Shown: positions 50,536-62,485 of the stretch, piece after piece | How positions within the stretch are numbered: position 1 is the stretch's first letter | How the letters are laid out: every line of letters begins with the position of its first letter | Assembly: GCF_000143145.1 (NCBI RefSeq) | Contig: NC_014313.1 | Span: 3,410,001-3,474,000 of the forward strand | Direction of reading: 5' to 3' | Source: Hyphomicrobium denitrificans ATCC 51888 | Lineage (GTDB): Bacteria > Pseudomonadota > Alphaproteobacteria > Rhizobiales > Hyphomicrobiaceae | Length of the DNA: 64,000 nucleotides | The notes under the pieces: generated by a model | Databases searched by the model: none | Seen by the model: the letters and a program-made list of their open reading frames with translations, nothing else | Told to the model about the DNA's origin: nothing | Translations under genes and position numbers: made by a program

Positions 50536-50919
50536 GTGGCGTTCGAGTTGCGTCTTTCGGGATCGGTTCCCGAGCTGCCTGCCCTCGGTGGTCCTTGCGA
50601 GCGTGTTCGCGTCCCGTCTTTGAGTGCGCGTTGCGTTGTTGCGTATCGTAAGCGTTTGTTGCGTAGCGTTGTGTCTGAGTGCGGACGGACGCCAAAAGAA
50701 GTTCTGTCCGGAACGTTCAAAAAACTAAGGCGAACCGCTTCGACAAACTCGTCGATGCGTATGTCCCGGCGGTTCGCCCGCACGCTGCCTCACGGTCCTT
50801 TGTCGGGCCCTGGGCTTCATGCGGGATCTGATGACTGGGATTGGCGTCCGGTTGGAGATGTTGCGCGCGACGTTCTGATGGCGGCTCGAAAGCCATCGGG
50901 AGATCAGTCAGCGCGTTGA
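50536..50919 (+). CDS. Candidate CDS after dsbB, doubtful
   Basis: The frame is open for about 200 codons past dsbB, more than chance would easily give. The best start is the GTG at 50536, six bases after GGGAG, giving 127 residues (VAFELRLSGSVPELPALGG...). The product is basic, with no membrane segment; it contains SDDWDWRPVGDVARDVLMAARK. Third-position GC is about 57 per cent, lower than in neighbours, and inverted repeats (GGCGAACCG 50729-50737, CGGTTCGCC 50770-50778) run through it. It may be a real, recently acquired gene or an RNA. No family recognised. Confidence 0.3.
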   Translation: MAFELRLSGSVPELPALGGPCERVRVPSLSARCVVAYRKRLLRSVVSECGRTPKEVLSGTFKKLRRTASTNSSMRMSRRFARTLPHGPLSGPGLHAGSDDWDWRPVGDVARDVLMAARKPSGDQSAR

Positions 50920-50988
50920 GTTTGGTAGTCGCGTTCCCGTGTCGGTATTGCGTGTCGCTGTTTGCGTTCGTCGAAACGAGATTTGGAA

Positions 50989-51119
50989 GGCAGCCGGCTT
51001 TCCCAATGAGCTGGCAGACACACGGAGCGTGATCGAGTTAGCCCTCAATCGAGACATCACGTGACAAGGTTTTGCGTAGTGGTGTCACAGCGCTCTGTGT
51101 GTCTGCCGCCTGCCGGGAA
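50989..51119 (+). ncRNA. Candidate structured RNA element
   Basis: GGCAGACACACGGAGCGT (51013-51030) pairs over 18 positions (two wobbles) with 51090-51107. Inside, GTGACA (51061-51066) pairs with TGTCAC (51083-51088). Outside, GGCAG and TTTCCC can pair with CTGCC and GGGAA. There is no T-run, so it is not an intrinsic terminator. It lies about 56 bp upstream of the gene at 51176 and may be a leader element or a small RNA. Confidence 0.45.
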
Positions 51120-51175
51120 CACGGAAGGCACCTTTCAAGTTCCCTCCAGTATGAAGTTTTATGCGGAGCTGTAAC

Positions 51176-51394
51176 ATGACCCCCTCGGTTCCTGATTATC
51201 TCAATCCCATCCAGTGGCATCAGGCCGTCGCCGTCAGCCGTCAGGAATGCGCGCGCATTTTCCGCGATGGCGGTGCGCCGCAGGACGCGCTCAAGGCGTT
51301 CGGATTGAATGCGGGCGATGTCGCAACGTGGGAGCGGGCCGTCGATCTCATCGCGACGGAAATTTGCGCGCATCCAATGCAGCGCGCGGCGTAG
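51176..51394 (+). CDS. Small protein of unknown function
   Basis: The ATG at 51176 follows GGAG by seven bases; the in-frame ATG at 51161 is less likely. The 72-residue product (MTPSVPDYLNPIQWHQAVAV) looks soluble and helical (SRQECARIFRDGGAPQDALKAFGL). No family recognised. It ends ten bases before the convergent HNH gene, with the structured element at 50989-51119 in its leader. Confidence 0.6.
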   Translation: MTPSVPDYLNPIQWHQAVAVSRQECARIFRDGGAPQDALKAFGLNAGDVATWERAVDLIATEICAHPMQRAA

Positions 51395-51404
51395 GAAGCT
51401 ACGC

Positions 51405-51974
51405 CTACGGTTCGAGTTCGGTATCCCAGTAGAGATAATCGAGCCAGCTTTCATGCAAATAATTGGGCGGAAAAAGCCGCCCATTTCTATGCAGATCGAA
51501 AACTGTCGGCCGCATCGGCTCATGCGCCGGAAACATTCCGGCGACCTTCGGCATCATCCCGCCCTTCTTGAGATTGCACGGCGCACAGGCGGTGACGACA
51601 TTGTCCCAACGCGTTTGTCCGCCGCGTGAGCGTGGAATGAGATGATCGAACGTCAGATCGCTCTTGTCGCCGCAATACTGGCAGGTGAAGCGATCGCGCA
51701 GAAACACGTTAAAGCGCGTGAACGCAGGATAGAGCGCCGGCTTTACATACGTTTTGAGTGAAACAACGCTCGGCAGCTTCAGCTCGAACGACGGACTTCT
51801 GACATAGCGTTCGTATTCGGAAACGATGTTGACCCGATCCAGGAACACGGCTTTGACCGCGTCCTGCCAGCTCCACAGCGACAACGGATAGTAGCTGAGC
51901 GGCCGGAAGTCGGCGTTCAGGACCAGAGCCGGACAATTATCCGGGATTGTCGCGTGAGCATTCACGGTAGCCAT
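51405..51974 (-). CDS. HNH endonuclease family protein
   Basis: This 189-residue protein has an HNH motif built on CQYCGDKSDLTFDHLIPRSRG, then WDNVVTACAPCNLKKGG, with four cysteines for a structural zinc. The N-terminal half (LNADFRPLSYYPLSLWSW) is typical of widespread chromosomal HNH proteins of unknown task. The ATG is at 51974. Confidence 0.88.
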   Translation of the reverse strand: MATVNAHATIPDNCPALVLNADFRPLSYYPLSLWSWQDAVKAVFLDRVNIVSEYERYVRSPSFELKLPSVVSLKTYVKPALYPAFTRFNVFLRDRFTCQYCGDKSDLTFDHLIPRSRGGQTRWDNVVTACAPCNLKKGGMMPKVAGMFPAHEPMRPTVFDLHRNGRLFPPNYLHESWLDYLYWDTELEP

Positions 51975-52315
51975 CAACCTCGCGGTTTTTGTTCCGTCGA
52001 ATCGCGTCTGCCTCGTCAGGGCGCCGGGATACTAGCCGCGCATATCAATTCTGTGAAGCATCCGCTCTAATGTAGGCTCTCGCCGAGATTTTTGCCGTAT
52101 TTGAGCGGCTTGCGCGGTCATATGACGCGCGGATTGCCGATTGTTCACCCGCATCGATGGCGTCGATGCGCCTGCGCAATCCTCGAAACAGTTTTTAGCG
52201 GCTGCCGATGCCGGGGTCACCAAGTCGTCACTGTTGGACGACACTTTTATCGCCGCCTGCGAGCGCTTAATCTGCGATTTCGAGCGGGCGTAGCTTGCGT
52301 AGAGGGATCTTGCGC
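51975..52315. other. Spacer between HNH gene and small membrane-protein gene
   Basis: This 341-bp stretch separates the divergent HNH gene and the small membrane gene at 52316. Short ORFs are present, but none has a convincing start or family features. I see no terminator hairpin or tRNA. A ribosome-binding site (AGAGGGA 52301-52307) ends it. Confidence 0.5.
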
Positions 52316-52462
52316 GTGGATGTGTTTTGGAAGCTGGCGCCGTCGGCGCTGGCGCTGGCGATAGGCTTATTGTTTGCGTTTATGATCGTGCATCGACGGC
52401 GCGAGATCGCGAAGGTCTCGCTCAATGCGCGCCGTTCCGCGGGCCGGACGGTTGGCCAATGA
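52316..52462 (+). CDS. Small single-pass membrane protein coupled to gluQRS
   Basis: The GTG at 52316 follows AGAGGGA by eight bases and opens a 48-residue frame: VDVFWKLAPSALALAIGLLF, a membrane helix, then a basic tail (HRRREIAKVSLNARRSAGRT). Its stop overlaps the gluQRS ATG by four bases (ATGA), so the two should be translationally coupled. No family recognised. Confidence 0.6.
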   Translation: MDVFWKLAPSALALAIGLLFAFMIVHRRREIAKVSLNARRSAGRTVGQ

Positions 52463-53322
52463 GTTCGATCACGCGATTTGCTCCCTCGCCGAACGGTCTG
52501 CTGCATGTCGGGCACGCGCTGTCCGCGATCATCGCGCACGATACGGCGCAGTTGAACGGCGGTCGTTTTCTGCTGCGGATCGAGGACATCGATCTCGAGC
52601 GCAGGCGGCCGGAATTCGTCGCTGCCATTTTCGAGGATCTGCGTTGGCTTGGGCTTGCATGGGAAGAGCCGGTGCTCGTCCAGTCGGAGCATTTCAACGA
52701 ATATCTCGCGGCGGCGGACAAGCTGATCGGAATGGGGCTTCTCTATCCGTGTTTTGCGACGCGCAGCGAAATCGCAGCCGCCGCTGATCCGGAAACGGCT
52801 GACCCAGATGGCGCGCCGCGCTATCCGGGGCTTTGGAAAGGCGCGTCGGCCGAACAGATCGGCGAGCGCATGGCAGCCGGAGATACGCCAGCACTGCGGC
52901 TCAATATGGATGCGGCATTGGACGTGTTGCGCGCCAAGCTTGGCGACAAACCTCTGACGTTCACGGAGATCGGTGAAGACGGGACAGCGCAGACGATTGC
53001 CGCCGAACCGCATCGCTGGGGCGATGCCATCATCGTGCGCAAGGATGTTCCGGCGAGCTATCATCTTTCGGTGGTGGTGGACGATGCGCGCCAGGGCGTC
53101 ACGCACGTCACGCGCGGCCGCGATCTTTTTGCAGCGACCGATTTGCAGCGGTTATTGCAAGAGCTTCTGGATTTGCCGGAGCCTCTCTATTCGCATCACC
53201 GCGTGATTTGCTGGGCGGATGGACGAAAGCTTTCGAAATCAAATCAGGATATGGGATTGCGCGCATTGCGGGACGAAGGCGCGACGCCTGCTGATATCCG
53301 AAAGGTCATTGGATTGGCGTGA
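52459..53322 (+). CDS. gluQRS: Glutamyl-Q tRNA(Asp) synthetase
   Basis: This 287-residue truncated GluRS paralogue attaches glutamate to queuosine in tRNA(Asp). RFAPSPNGLLHVGHALSA is the HIGH-type block and GRKLSKSNQDMGLR the KMSKS-type block; the anticodon-binding domain is absent, as in the family. The start is the ATG at 52459. It overlaps the small membrane gene. Confidence 0.93.
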   Translation: MSSITRFAPSPNGLLHVGHALSAIIAHDTAQLNGGRFLLRIEDIDLERRRPEFVAAIFEDLRWLGLAWEEPVLVQSEHFNEYLAAADKLIGMGLLYPCFATRSEIAAAADPETADPDGAPRYPGLWKGASAEQIGERMAAGDTPALRLNMDAALDVLRAKLGDKPLTFTEIGEDGTAQTIAAEPHRWGDAIIVRKDVPASYHLSVVVDDARQGVTHVTRGRDLFAATDLQRLLQELLDLPEPLYSHHRVICWADGRKLSKSNQDMGLRALRDEGATPADIRKVIGLA

Positions 53323-53614
53323 CCGGAATTGATTCCGGCGCGCATATGCTCGATTTGACTCTTTGATTATTCTCAGCAGCTCTTCTGGCCGCCAGCGAAC
53401 AAGCAGATAAAGCCCTTCGCTTCTCGCTCGCGCACCGAAGTTGGATATTACCAATCAGGGCCTTATTTGCGATTCCCGTCATTTGGTGTGATTCCAGGGA
53501 TTCACGCTCATTAGAAATAAATTGAAATAATGGCGGCGCCTCTACTTGTGTATTTTGACAAATCACCTCAAATTTTAACGGCCCGCTTATCTTTTCCCTA
53601 CATCCTTGGGAATC

Positions 53615-54016
53615 ATGCTCTATACATCGACAAATAGGCTTGTCGGGGATTCGGCCCTTTTATCGCGGATTTCGGCCTGGATTCGCCACGCGCGCCAGAT
53701 ATGGCCGGTCGCGAAACCGCAAAAGGCCGAGATTGCCCGGTATGTCGAGCCGCGCCGTCTGACATTCGTCGAGCAATGGGCCTGTCTCTCAGACACGGTC
53801 AAAGGTGCGCTTTCGCGTGCCGAAGAGGCGACGCGCTGCCACACGTCGGCGGCTCTACAACTCGATCTGGCCCAATATGCCCTGGCGTCGCTGGTCGATG
53901 AGCTTTCGGCGGTAATGGATATGGGCGGACGCCGCCGGCCTGCCAGCGTTCACATGCTCGATCTGCAGCCGCCGCCGTTCGCACCGCGCCCGTTCGGCGA
54001 CGCCATCGCGGCTTAA
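53615..54016 (+). CDS. Unknown protein behind an AT-rich spacer
   Basis: From the ATG at 53615 the product is 133 residues (MLYTSTNRLVGDSALLSRI), with a helical body (RAEEATRCHTSAALQLDLAQYA) and a Pro-rich tail. The ribosome-binding site is weak. The 292-bp spacer before it is AT-rich for this genome (53480-53600) and contains TTGACA at about 53558, a possible -35, but no clean -10. Family not recognised. Confidence 0.5.
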   Translation: MLYTSTNRLVGDSALLSRISAWIRHARQIWPVAKPQKAEIARYVEPRRLTFVEQWACLSDTVKGALSRAEEATRCHTSAALQLDLAQYALASLVDELSAVMDMGGRRRPASVHMLDLQPPPFAPRPFGDAIAA

Positions 54017-54118
54017 AGGCAGCCCCACGGTTTTTGCCGCCGTCGAGGCGGGCCATGCGAGAGCTTTCGCGCCTCAGACTATTTTTGCTATTGTTGCGCT
54101 CTTCGCGGCGGCAAAGGC

Positions 54119-55060
54119 ATGCTTGTGTCCAGAGATCCAAAACCGGCAGACAGGCAGCAAAACCCGGCGCAGACGTCAAAGGTCGCGGATCGCGCGCGCG
54201 AGGCGCTTGAGGACCTCGCCGGAGCGCCGCTTGCGTCGGGGATTTATCTCGTCGCAACGCCAATTGGGAATCTCGCCGACATCACGCTCAGAGCGCTGGC
54301 TGTTTTATCGCGCGCCGATATTGTCTACTGCGAGGACACGCGCCATTCGGCGAAGCTGCTTCAGCATTACAGCATCGCGGCGAAGACGCTGCCGCTGCAC
54401 GAACACAACGAAGATCGTGAGATCGAGCGCGTCTTAAGCGAAGCGGAGGCCGGCAAGCGCATCGCGATCATTTCCGATGCCGGAACGCCGTTGCTTTCGG
54501 ATCCCGGCTTTCGGCTTGTCCGGACGGCCGCGTCGCGCGGAATTCGTGTCACCTCGATACCTGGCGCGTCGGCGGTGCTCACGGCGCTGACGACGAGCGG
54601 GTTGCCGACGGACGCGTTTTTCTTCGCAGGCTTCCTGCCGCCGAAGCAGGCGGCGCGGCGCACGCGGCTTGCTGAAATCGCAAATATTCCCAGTTCTCTC
54701 GTGATTTTCGAAGCACCGCATCGCGTCCAGGAGGCGCTTGCCGACATGGCGGACGTGCTGGGCAATCGCGCCGCGGTCGTCGCCCGGGAACTGACGAAGC
54801 TGCACGAAACGATTGCGCGGGGCACGCTGAGCGCGCTTGCGGATGACTTCGCGGGCTCGGTCTTGAAGGGTGAGATCGTCATCGTCATCGGACCGGCGGA
54901 ACCGCAGGTTGTCAGCGACGATGCGATCAGCACGCGGCTCGATGAAGTGCTCGGCGCGATGAGCCTCAAGGATGCCGCGAAAACGATCGCCGGCGAACTT
55001 GGTGTGCCGAAGTCGCGGGTCTATGCGTTGGGCGTCAAGGCGAAGGATGAAAGTCCGTGA
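54119..55060 (+). CDS. rsmI: 16S rRNA (cytidine1402-2'-O)-methyltransferase
   Basis: This 313-residue tetrapyrrole-methylase-fold enzyme 2'-O-methylates C1402 of 16S rRNA. LVATPIGNLADITLRAL, YCEDTRHSAKLL, ISDAGTPLLSDPGFRLV and AGFLPPKQAARR are family blocks. It overlaps yraN by four bases. Confidence 0.96.
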   Translation: MLVSRDPKPADRQQNPAQTSKVADRAREALEDLAGAPLASGIYLVATPIGNLADITLRALAVLSRADIVYCEDTRHSAKLLQHYSIAAKTLPLHEHNEDREIERVLSEAEAGKRIAIISDAGTPLLSDPGFRLVRTAASRGIRVTSIPGASAVLTALTTSGLPTDAFFFAGFLPPKQAARRTRLAEIANIPSSLVIFEAPHRVQEALADMADVLGNRAAVVARELTKLHETIARGTLSALADDFAGSVLKGEIVIVIGPAEPQVVSDDAISTRLDEVLGAMSLKDAAKTIAGELGVPKSRVYALGVKAKDESP

Positions 55061-55446
55061 GTTCGAATGCCAATGACGATCAAGCCCGGCCGCTCTCCGA
55101 CATCCGGCGTCGACGCTATCGCAGCGGGCTCAATGCGGAGATGGTCGTCGCGGCTGTCTACATGGCGCTCGGGCATCGTATTCTCGGACGCCGGTTCAAG
55201 ACGCCGGTCGGAGAGATCGATCTCATTGCGATCAAGGGCCGGCGCGTGGCGTTCGTCGAAGTGAAGCGGCGGGCCTCGTCCGAGGAGGCTGAGGACGCCA
55301 TCACGCTCACCATGCGCCGCCGCGTGCGGCGCGCCGCCGACCTATGGCTGGCGCGCAATCCGCAATACCAAAGTCATGACGTCGGATTTGACCTCGTCTT
55401 CGTCCTGCCGTGGCGGTTCCCGATCGTGATGCGGGACGCGCTCTGA
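55057..55446 (+). CDS. yraN: UPF0102 (YraN) family protein
   Basis: This 129-residue nuclease-fold protein starts at the GTG overlapping the rsmI stop. It has GHRILGRRFKTPVGEIDLIA and VAFVEVKRR, the D...ExK pattern of the restriction-endonuclease-like fold. The biological task is not established. Pairing with rsmI is common. Confidence 0.92.
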   Translation: MSSNANDDQARPLSDIRRRRYRSGLNAEMVVAAVYMALGHRILGRRFKTPVGEIDLIAIKGRRVAFVEVKRRASSEEAEDAITLTMRRRVRRAADLWLARNPQYQSHDVGFDLVFVLPWRFPIVMRDAL

Positions 55447-55469
55447 ATCTGAGCAAATAGAGCCTGGGC

Positions 55470-55500
55470 AAAAAAATTGGGCCCGTTGAAGCGGGCCCAA
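55470..55500 (-). terminator. Minus-strand intrinsic terminator of an unidentified transcript
   Basis: TTGGGCCCG (55477-55485) pairs with CGGGCCCAA (55492-55500), and the minus strand then runs into seven T residues (55470-55476). Further upstream on that strand is a second hairpin (CGATCGG 55539-55545, CCGATCG 55552-55558). No established minus-strand gene ends here. Confidence 0.7.
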
Positions 55501-55567
55501 GTCCAGAGAGGCGAGTGCAAAGACGTAAAATTGCAAACCGATCGGAAACGACCGATCGAAATAAGGT

Positions 55568-55750
55568 TTAAACTCTGGCGGCTGAACGCGATTTGAACGG
55601 GCCTTGCAGCAAACGTTCATCTTTCGGGGCGGCGCGCGGGCGCGTTGAATGCCGGTCGCTCTTTTGCCGCGCCGATATTCGTGCTTCTCCGCCCACTGTT
55701 ATGCGGCAACGCGCCCCTAAAACGGCCGGTTGAAGGCGGCATGAGCGCAT
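55568..55750 (-). CDS. Candidate small ORF or sRNA upstream of the terminator
   Basis: A 60-codon minus-strand frame ends 68 bp before the terminator hairpin (RAAPKDERLLQGPFKSRSAA). It has no ribosome-binding site and no recognised family. The two hairpins and the T-run argue for a transcript, which may be a small RNA instead. I see nothing else in 55447-55890 apart from these. Confidence 0.3.
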   Translation of the reverse strand: MRSCRLQPAVLGARCRITVGGEARISARQKSDRHSTRPRAAPKDERLLQGPFKSRSAARV

Positions 55751-55890
55751 GTTAAGGGAACCGCGGCTTTCGAAGGGCGGCTGGTGGTTTCTAGCCCCTT
55801 GCGCCTTTATTTTAGCGAAGGCTTTTCCTTGAAGCGGGCGTAGTCTCGGGCTTTTTGTGCCCAGCCCCTTATGCGCCCAGGCGCGACGGT

Positions 55891-56463
55891 GTGAGCGACG
55901 TGGCTACTGACGATACCATCGTTGAAGGCGTGGCCGGGCGCTATGCCTCGGCTCTTTTTGATCTCGCGAGCGAAAGCTCCAAGGTTGCCGACGTCGAAGG
56001 CGACCTTAGAAAGTTTCAAAGTCTCTTGGACGAAAGTCCAGATCTCGTTCGGCTCGTCCGGAGCCCCGTGATCGCAGCGGACGATCAGAGCCGCGCCATC
56101 TCCGCGCTTCTCGAGAAAGTCGGAATCAGCGGTCTCGCCGCGAACTTCCTGAAGCTCGTTGCGAGCAATCGCCGTCTGTTCGTCGTTCAGGACATCATCA
56201 AGGCCTATCGCGCGCTCGCCGCCAAGGCGCGTGGCGAAGTCTCGGCCGAGGTCACGAGCGCCGTTGCGCTCAATGACGAACAGATCGCAGCGCTTAAAGA
56301 AACGCTGAAAGCATCGGTCGGCAAGGACGTGACGCTGCAGTCGCGCGTCGATCCGAGCCTGCTTGGTGGTCTTATCGTCAAGCTCGGCAGCCGGATGATC
56401 GATTCGTCGCTCAAGACCAAGCTGCAGAACATCAAACTGGCTTTGACCGAAGCCAGCACCTGA
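55891..56463 (+). CDS. atpH: ATP synthase F1 subunit delta
   Basis: This 190-residue subunit starts at the GTG at 55891 (VSDVATDDTIVEGVAGRYA); an upstream TTG is less likely. It has the N-terminal helical domain (GRYASALFDLA) and the C-terminal KLGSRMIDSSLKTKLQNIK block. It forms part of the peripheral stalk. It is the first gene of the atpHAG-ohr-atpD-orf-atpC operon. Confidence 0.95.
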   Translation: MSDVATDDTIVEGVAGRYASALFDLASESSKVADVEGDLRKFQSLLDESPDLVRLVRSPVIAADDQSRAISALLEKVGISGLAANFLKLVASNRRLFVVQDIIKAYRALAAKARGEVSAEVTSAVALNDEQIAALKETLKASVGKDVTLQSRVDPSLLGGLIVKLGSRMIDSSLKTKLQNIKLALTEAST

Positions 56464-56590
56464 CGCATCAGAATTCAAAATGCCGTGCGGGCGAACCGGG
56501 CGGCATTTTCGTTGACATAGCCGAGAATTGAACAGGGAGCCGCTTCGAGGCTCCGCCAACGAAACGACCAGGGAAGAGGGTCTTACGTCT

Positions 56591-58120
<1,530 letters not shown>

Positions 58121-58146
58121 TCGGGACCTCTTGAGGAGAGCGCCCG

Positions 58147-59037
58147 ATGGCGAGCTTAAAAGATATGCGCAACCGCATCGCCTCAGTTAAGGCGACGCGG
58201 AAAATTACCAAGGCGATGCAGATGGTGGCCGCGGCGAAACTGCGCCGCGCCCAGGAAGCTGCTCAGGCTGCGCGTCCCTATGCGGAACGCATGGCGACCG
58301 TGCTCGGAAGCCTCGCTTCCAAGGTCGCCGACAAGAACGGCGCTTCGCCGCTGCTCGTCGGCAACGGCAAGGACCAGGTTCACCTGCTGATCGTCATGAC
58401 GGCGGAGCGCGGTCTCTGCGGCGGCTTCAACTCGAATATCTCGAAGCTTGCACGTGCCGATGCACAGCGGCTGATTGCCAGCGGCAAGACCGTCAAGATC
58501 ATGACGGTTGGGCGCAAAGGCGCCGACAACCTGCGCCGCGACCTCGGCAAGAACATCACTGAGCGCAAGGATTTCCAGGGCGTGCGTCAGCTCAACTTCG
58601 GTCATGCCGAAGGTGTTGCGAACCGCGTGCTTGAAATGTTTGAAGCTGGCGAATTCGACGTCGCGACGCTCTATTTCTCGGAATTCAAATCGGTCATCGC
58701 GCAGAAGCCGACGGCGCTGCAGCTCATCCCCGCCAAGGTGGACGAAGAAAGCAGTGAAGCTGCGAAGAGCAGCGCTGCAACCGCGATCCACGAATACGAG
58801 CCGGGCGAAGAGGAAGTTCTTGGCTTCCTCCTGTCGCGCAATATCTCGACGCAGATCTTCCGGGGTCTTCTCGAGAACGCGGCGTCCGAGCAAGGCGCGC
58901 GCATGTCGGCGATGGACAACGCAACGCGCAACGCCGGCGACATGATCAACAAGCTGACGATCAAGTACAACCGCCAGCGTCAGGCGAACATCACGAAGGA
59001 ACTGATCGAGATCATTTCGGGCGCGGAAGCGCTCTGA
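58147..59037 (+). CDS. atpG: ATP synthase F1 subunit gamma
   Basis: This 296-residue central-stalk subunit has the N-terminal [24 protein letters not shown] coil and the C-terminal [17 protein letters not shown] coil that rotates in the alpha-beta ring. It follows atpA by 26 bp. Confidence 0.97.
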   Translation: MASLKDMRNRIASVKATRKITKAMQMVAAAKLRRAQEAAQAARPYAERMATVLGSLASKVADKNGASPLLVGNGKDQVHLLIVMTAERGLCGGFNSNISKLARADAQRLIASGKTVKIMTVGRKGADNLRRDLGKNITERKDFQGVRQLNFGHAEGVANRVLEMFEAGEFDVATLYFSEFKSVIAQKPTALQLIPAKVDEESSEAAKSSAATAIHEYEPGEEEVLGFLLSRNISTQIFRGLLENAASEQGARMSAMDNATRNAGDMINKLTIKYNRQRQANITKELIEIISGAEAL

Positions 59038-59053
59038 TCTGGAGGCTAGTCTC

Positions 59054-60914
<1,861 letters not shown>

Positions 60915-60973
60915 AACCGGCAAGCGCTGCGGGCGAACAGCCCGCATCGTCGCGGGCCCAGGAGATTGAATAC

Positions 60974-61246
60974 ATGGCGGATGCCGCGACATCGTTCGGA
61001 AGCTGCTGCGAGGAGCTGAAAGAGGCTCTCGAAGGCGGCGATTTCGAACCCCTGATTACGGTTGGACCCGACAGCGTGATCTACATGACTGTCGGGCTGG
61101 TCGATCTCGAGGAAGAAGAGCCGGGTCTCGTCGACCATCCGCTTTTCTTCTGCCCGTTCTGCGGAACCAAGCTGCAGACGCCGGAAGAGGTTCGCGCCAA
61201 GGCCGGAGCGGAAGGCGACGACGACGAGGAGACGAAGAGCGCTTAA
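60974..61246 (+). CDS. Small CxxC protein in the atp operon
   Basis: This 90-residue protein starts at the ATG at 60974, nine bases after GGAG. It has an N-terminal CC (residues 11-12) and a CPFCGTKLQTPEE motif (C60, C63), followed by an acidic tail (GDDDEETKSA). Two cysteine pairs could bind zinc or form a redox pair. No family name is certain. It lies 59 bp after atpD and 53 bp before atpC. Confidence 0.75.
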   Translation: MADAATSFGSCCEELKEALEGGDFEPLITVGPDSVIYMTVGLVDLEEEEPGLVDHPLFFCPFCGTKLQTPEEVRAKAGAEGDDDEETKSA

Positions 61247-61299
61247 GCCGCTCTGCGTCTCGAGAAATGAATTAGGGTTCCGGGAACAACGGACACGAC

Positions 61300-61698
61300 A
61301 TGGCAGGTACATTCAAATTCGAACTCGTCTCGCCAGAGCGGGTGCTGCTTTCGATCGACGCCGATCAAGTCGTCGTGCCGGGCTCCGATGGGGAGTTTGC
61401 CGTTCTCGCCGGTCATGCGCCGGTGATCGCGACGCTCCGTCCGGGCGTTCTCGACGTGACGGCGGGCGGCAGCAAGCGCCGGCTGTTCGTGAAGTCGGGC
61501 TTCGCTGAGGTCGATCCGTCTCGTCTGACGGTTCTGGCCGAGAAGGCTTATGACGTCGAAGAACTTTCGGCTTCGGCGATCGCGGAAGAGCTGAAGTTGG
61601 CAGAAGCCGAATTGGCTGCTGCGAAAGACGACAATGCCAAGCGCATGGCGGATACGCTCGTCAACGAACTGAAGCGTTTGTCGACGAAGGCCGCCTAG
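61300..61698 (+). CDS. atpC: ATP synthase F1 subunit epsilon
   Basis: This 132-residue subunit has the N-terminal beta-sandwich (KFELVSPERVLLSIDADQVVVPGSDGEFAVLAGHAP block) and the C-terminal two-helix hairpin. It regulates ATP hydrolysis. It ends the operon before a strong terminator. Confidence 0.96.
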   Translation: MAGTFKFELVSPERVLLSIDADQVVVPGSDGEFAVLAGHAPVIATLRPGVLDVTAGGSKRRLFVKSGFAEVDPSRLTVLAEKAYDVEELSASAIAEELKLAEAELAAAKDDNAKRMADTLVNELKRLSTKAA

Positions 61699-61729
61699 TC
61701 GTTCGTTCGGAATTTCTGGATTAAACAAA

Positions 61730-61758
61730 AGCCGGACCTTGCGTCCGGCTTTTTGTTT
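61730..61758 (+). terminator. Intrinsic terminator of the ATPase operon
   Basis: AGCCGGAC (61730-61737) pairs with GTCCGGCT (61743-61750), then a T-run. The A-run in front of the stem means it could also stop the convergent rppH-like gene. Confidence 0.9.
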
Positions 61759-61780
61759 GGCTGCAAGTGCTGCAGAGCCG

Positions 61781-62302
61781 TCAGCCTGTGAGATGTCCGA
61801 ATGCGGACGTGACGCGTTCGTAGACGTCGCGTTTGAACGGGATGATCAGCTTCGGCACGCTTTCGATCGGTGCCCATCGCCAAGCGTTGAACTCTGCTTT
61901 CGTAGCGCCTTTCGGTGCAATGTCGATCTCGCTGTCGTCGCCCAGAAAGCGCATCGCGAACCACTTCTGCCGCTGTCCGCGGTAACGGCCTTTGAGGGCG
62001 ATGCCGAGCAGGTTCTCGGGAAGCTCGTAGGTCAGCCAATCGGCATGTTCGCCGATAACCTCGACGCTGGTGACGCCTGTTTCCTCACGCAGCTCACGAA
62101 GTGCCGCGATGCGCGGCGGCTCATATTTGTCGATCCCGCCCTGCGGCATCTGCCAGATGTGGGCCATGTGATCGCTCGCCCATTTGGGACGGCGGCGCCC
62201 GACCCAGACCAGTCCATCCCGATTGAGCAGCATGATGCCGACGCACGACCGGAAGGGCAGGACGGCGCGCGATAGTTCCGACGGGTTGGGCAGCAACGTC
62301 AT
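61781..62302 (-). CDS. rppH: RppH-like Nudix hydrolase 1
   Basis: This 173-residue protein is of the RNA pyrophosphohydrolase group: FRSCVGIMLLN, a Nudix box GGIDKYEPPRIAALRELREETG with all key Glu residues, then [16 protein letters not shown] and [12 protein letters not shown] IPFKRDVYERV. It would remove pyrophosphate from mRNA 5' ends. The ATG is at 62302 with a weak ribosome-binding site. Confidence 0.9.
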   Translation of the reverse strand: MTLLPNPSELSRAVLPFRSCVGIMLLNRDGLVWVGRRRPKWASDHMAHIWQMPQGGIDKYEPPRIAALRELREETGVTSVEVIGEHADWLTYELPENLLGIALKGRYRGQRQKWFAMRFLGDDSEIDIAPKGATKAEFNAWRWAPIESVPKLIIPFKRDVYERVTSAFGHLTG

Positions 62303-62485
62303 ATGGACAGTCCGTGCATAACCTGTGGACAAATGGATGGCATGATTCGTCATTGTCCAGAAAAAGATAGCAGCCGTATGACATTACGCTGTCACATTTG
62401 GAACAGCGCAGACAATTCACAGGCGCCGTCGCGCGTTGCTGCGCGCGAGCGGCCGGTACGATCTGGAGTGTGAGCTTCGAGGCCC

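Noticed and set aside
50321..51175. tmRNA or RNase P RNA in the unexplained stretch
   Set aside because: None of the conserved sequence blocks of these RNAs is visible (no tag-coding region, no T-loop-like end, no P4 core).
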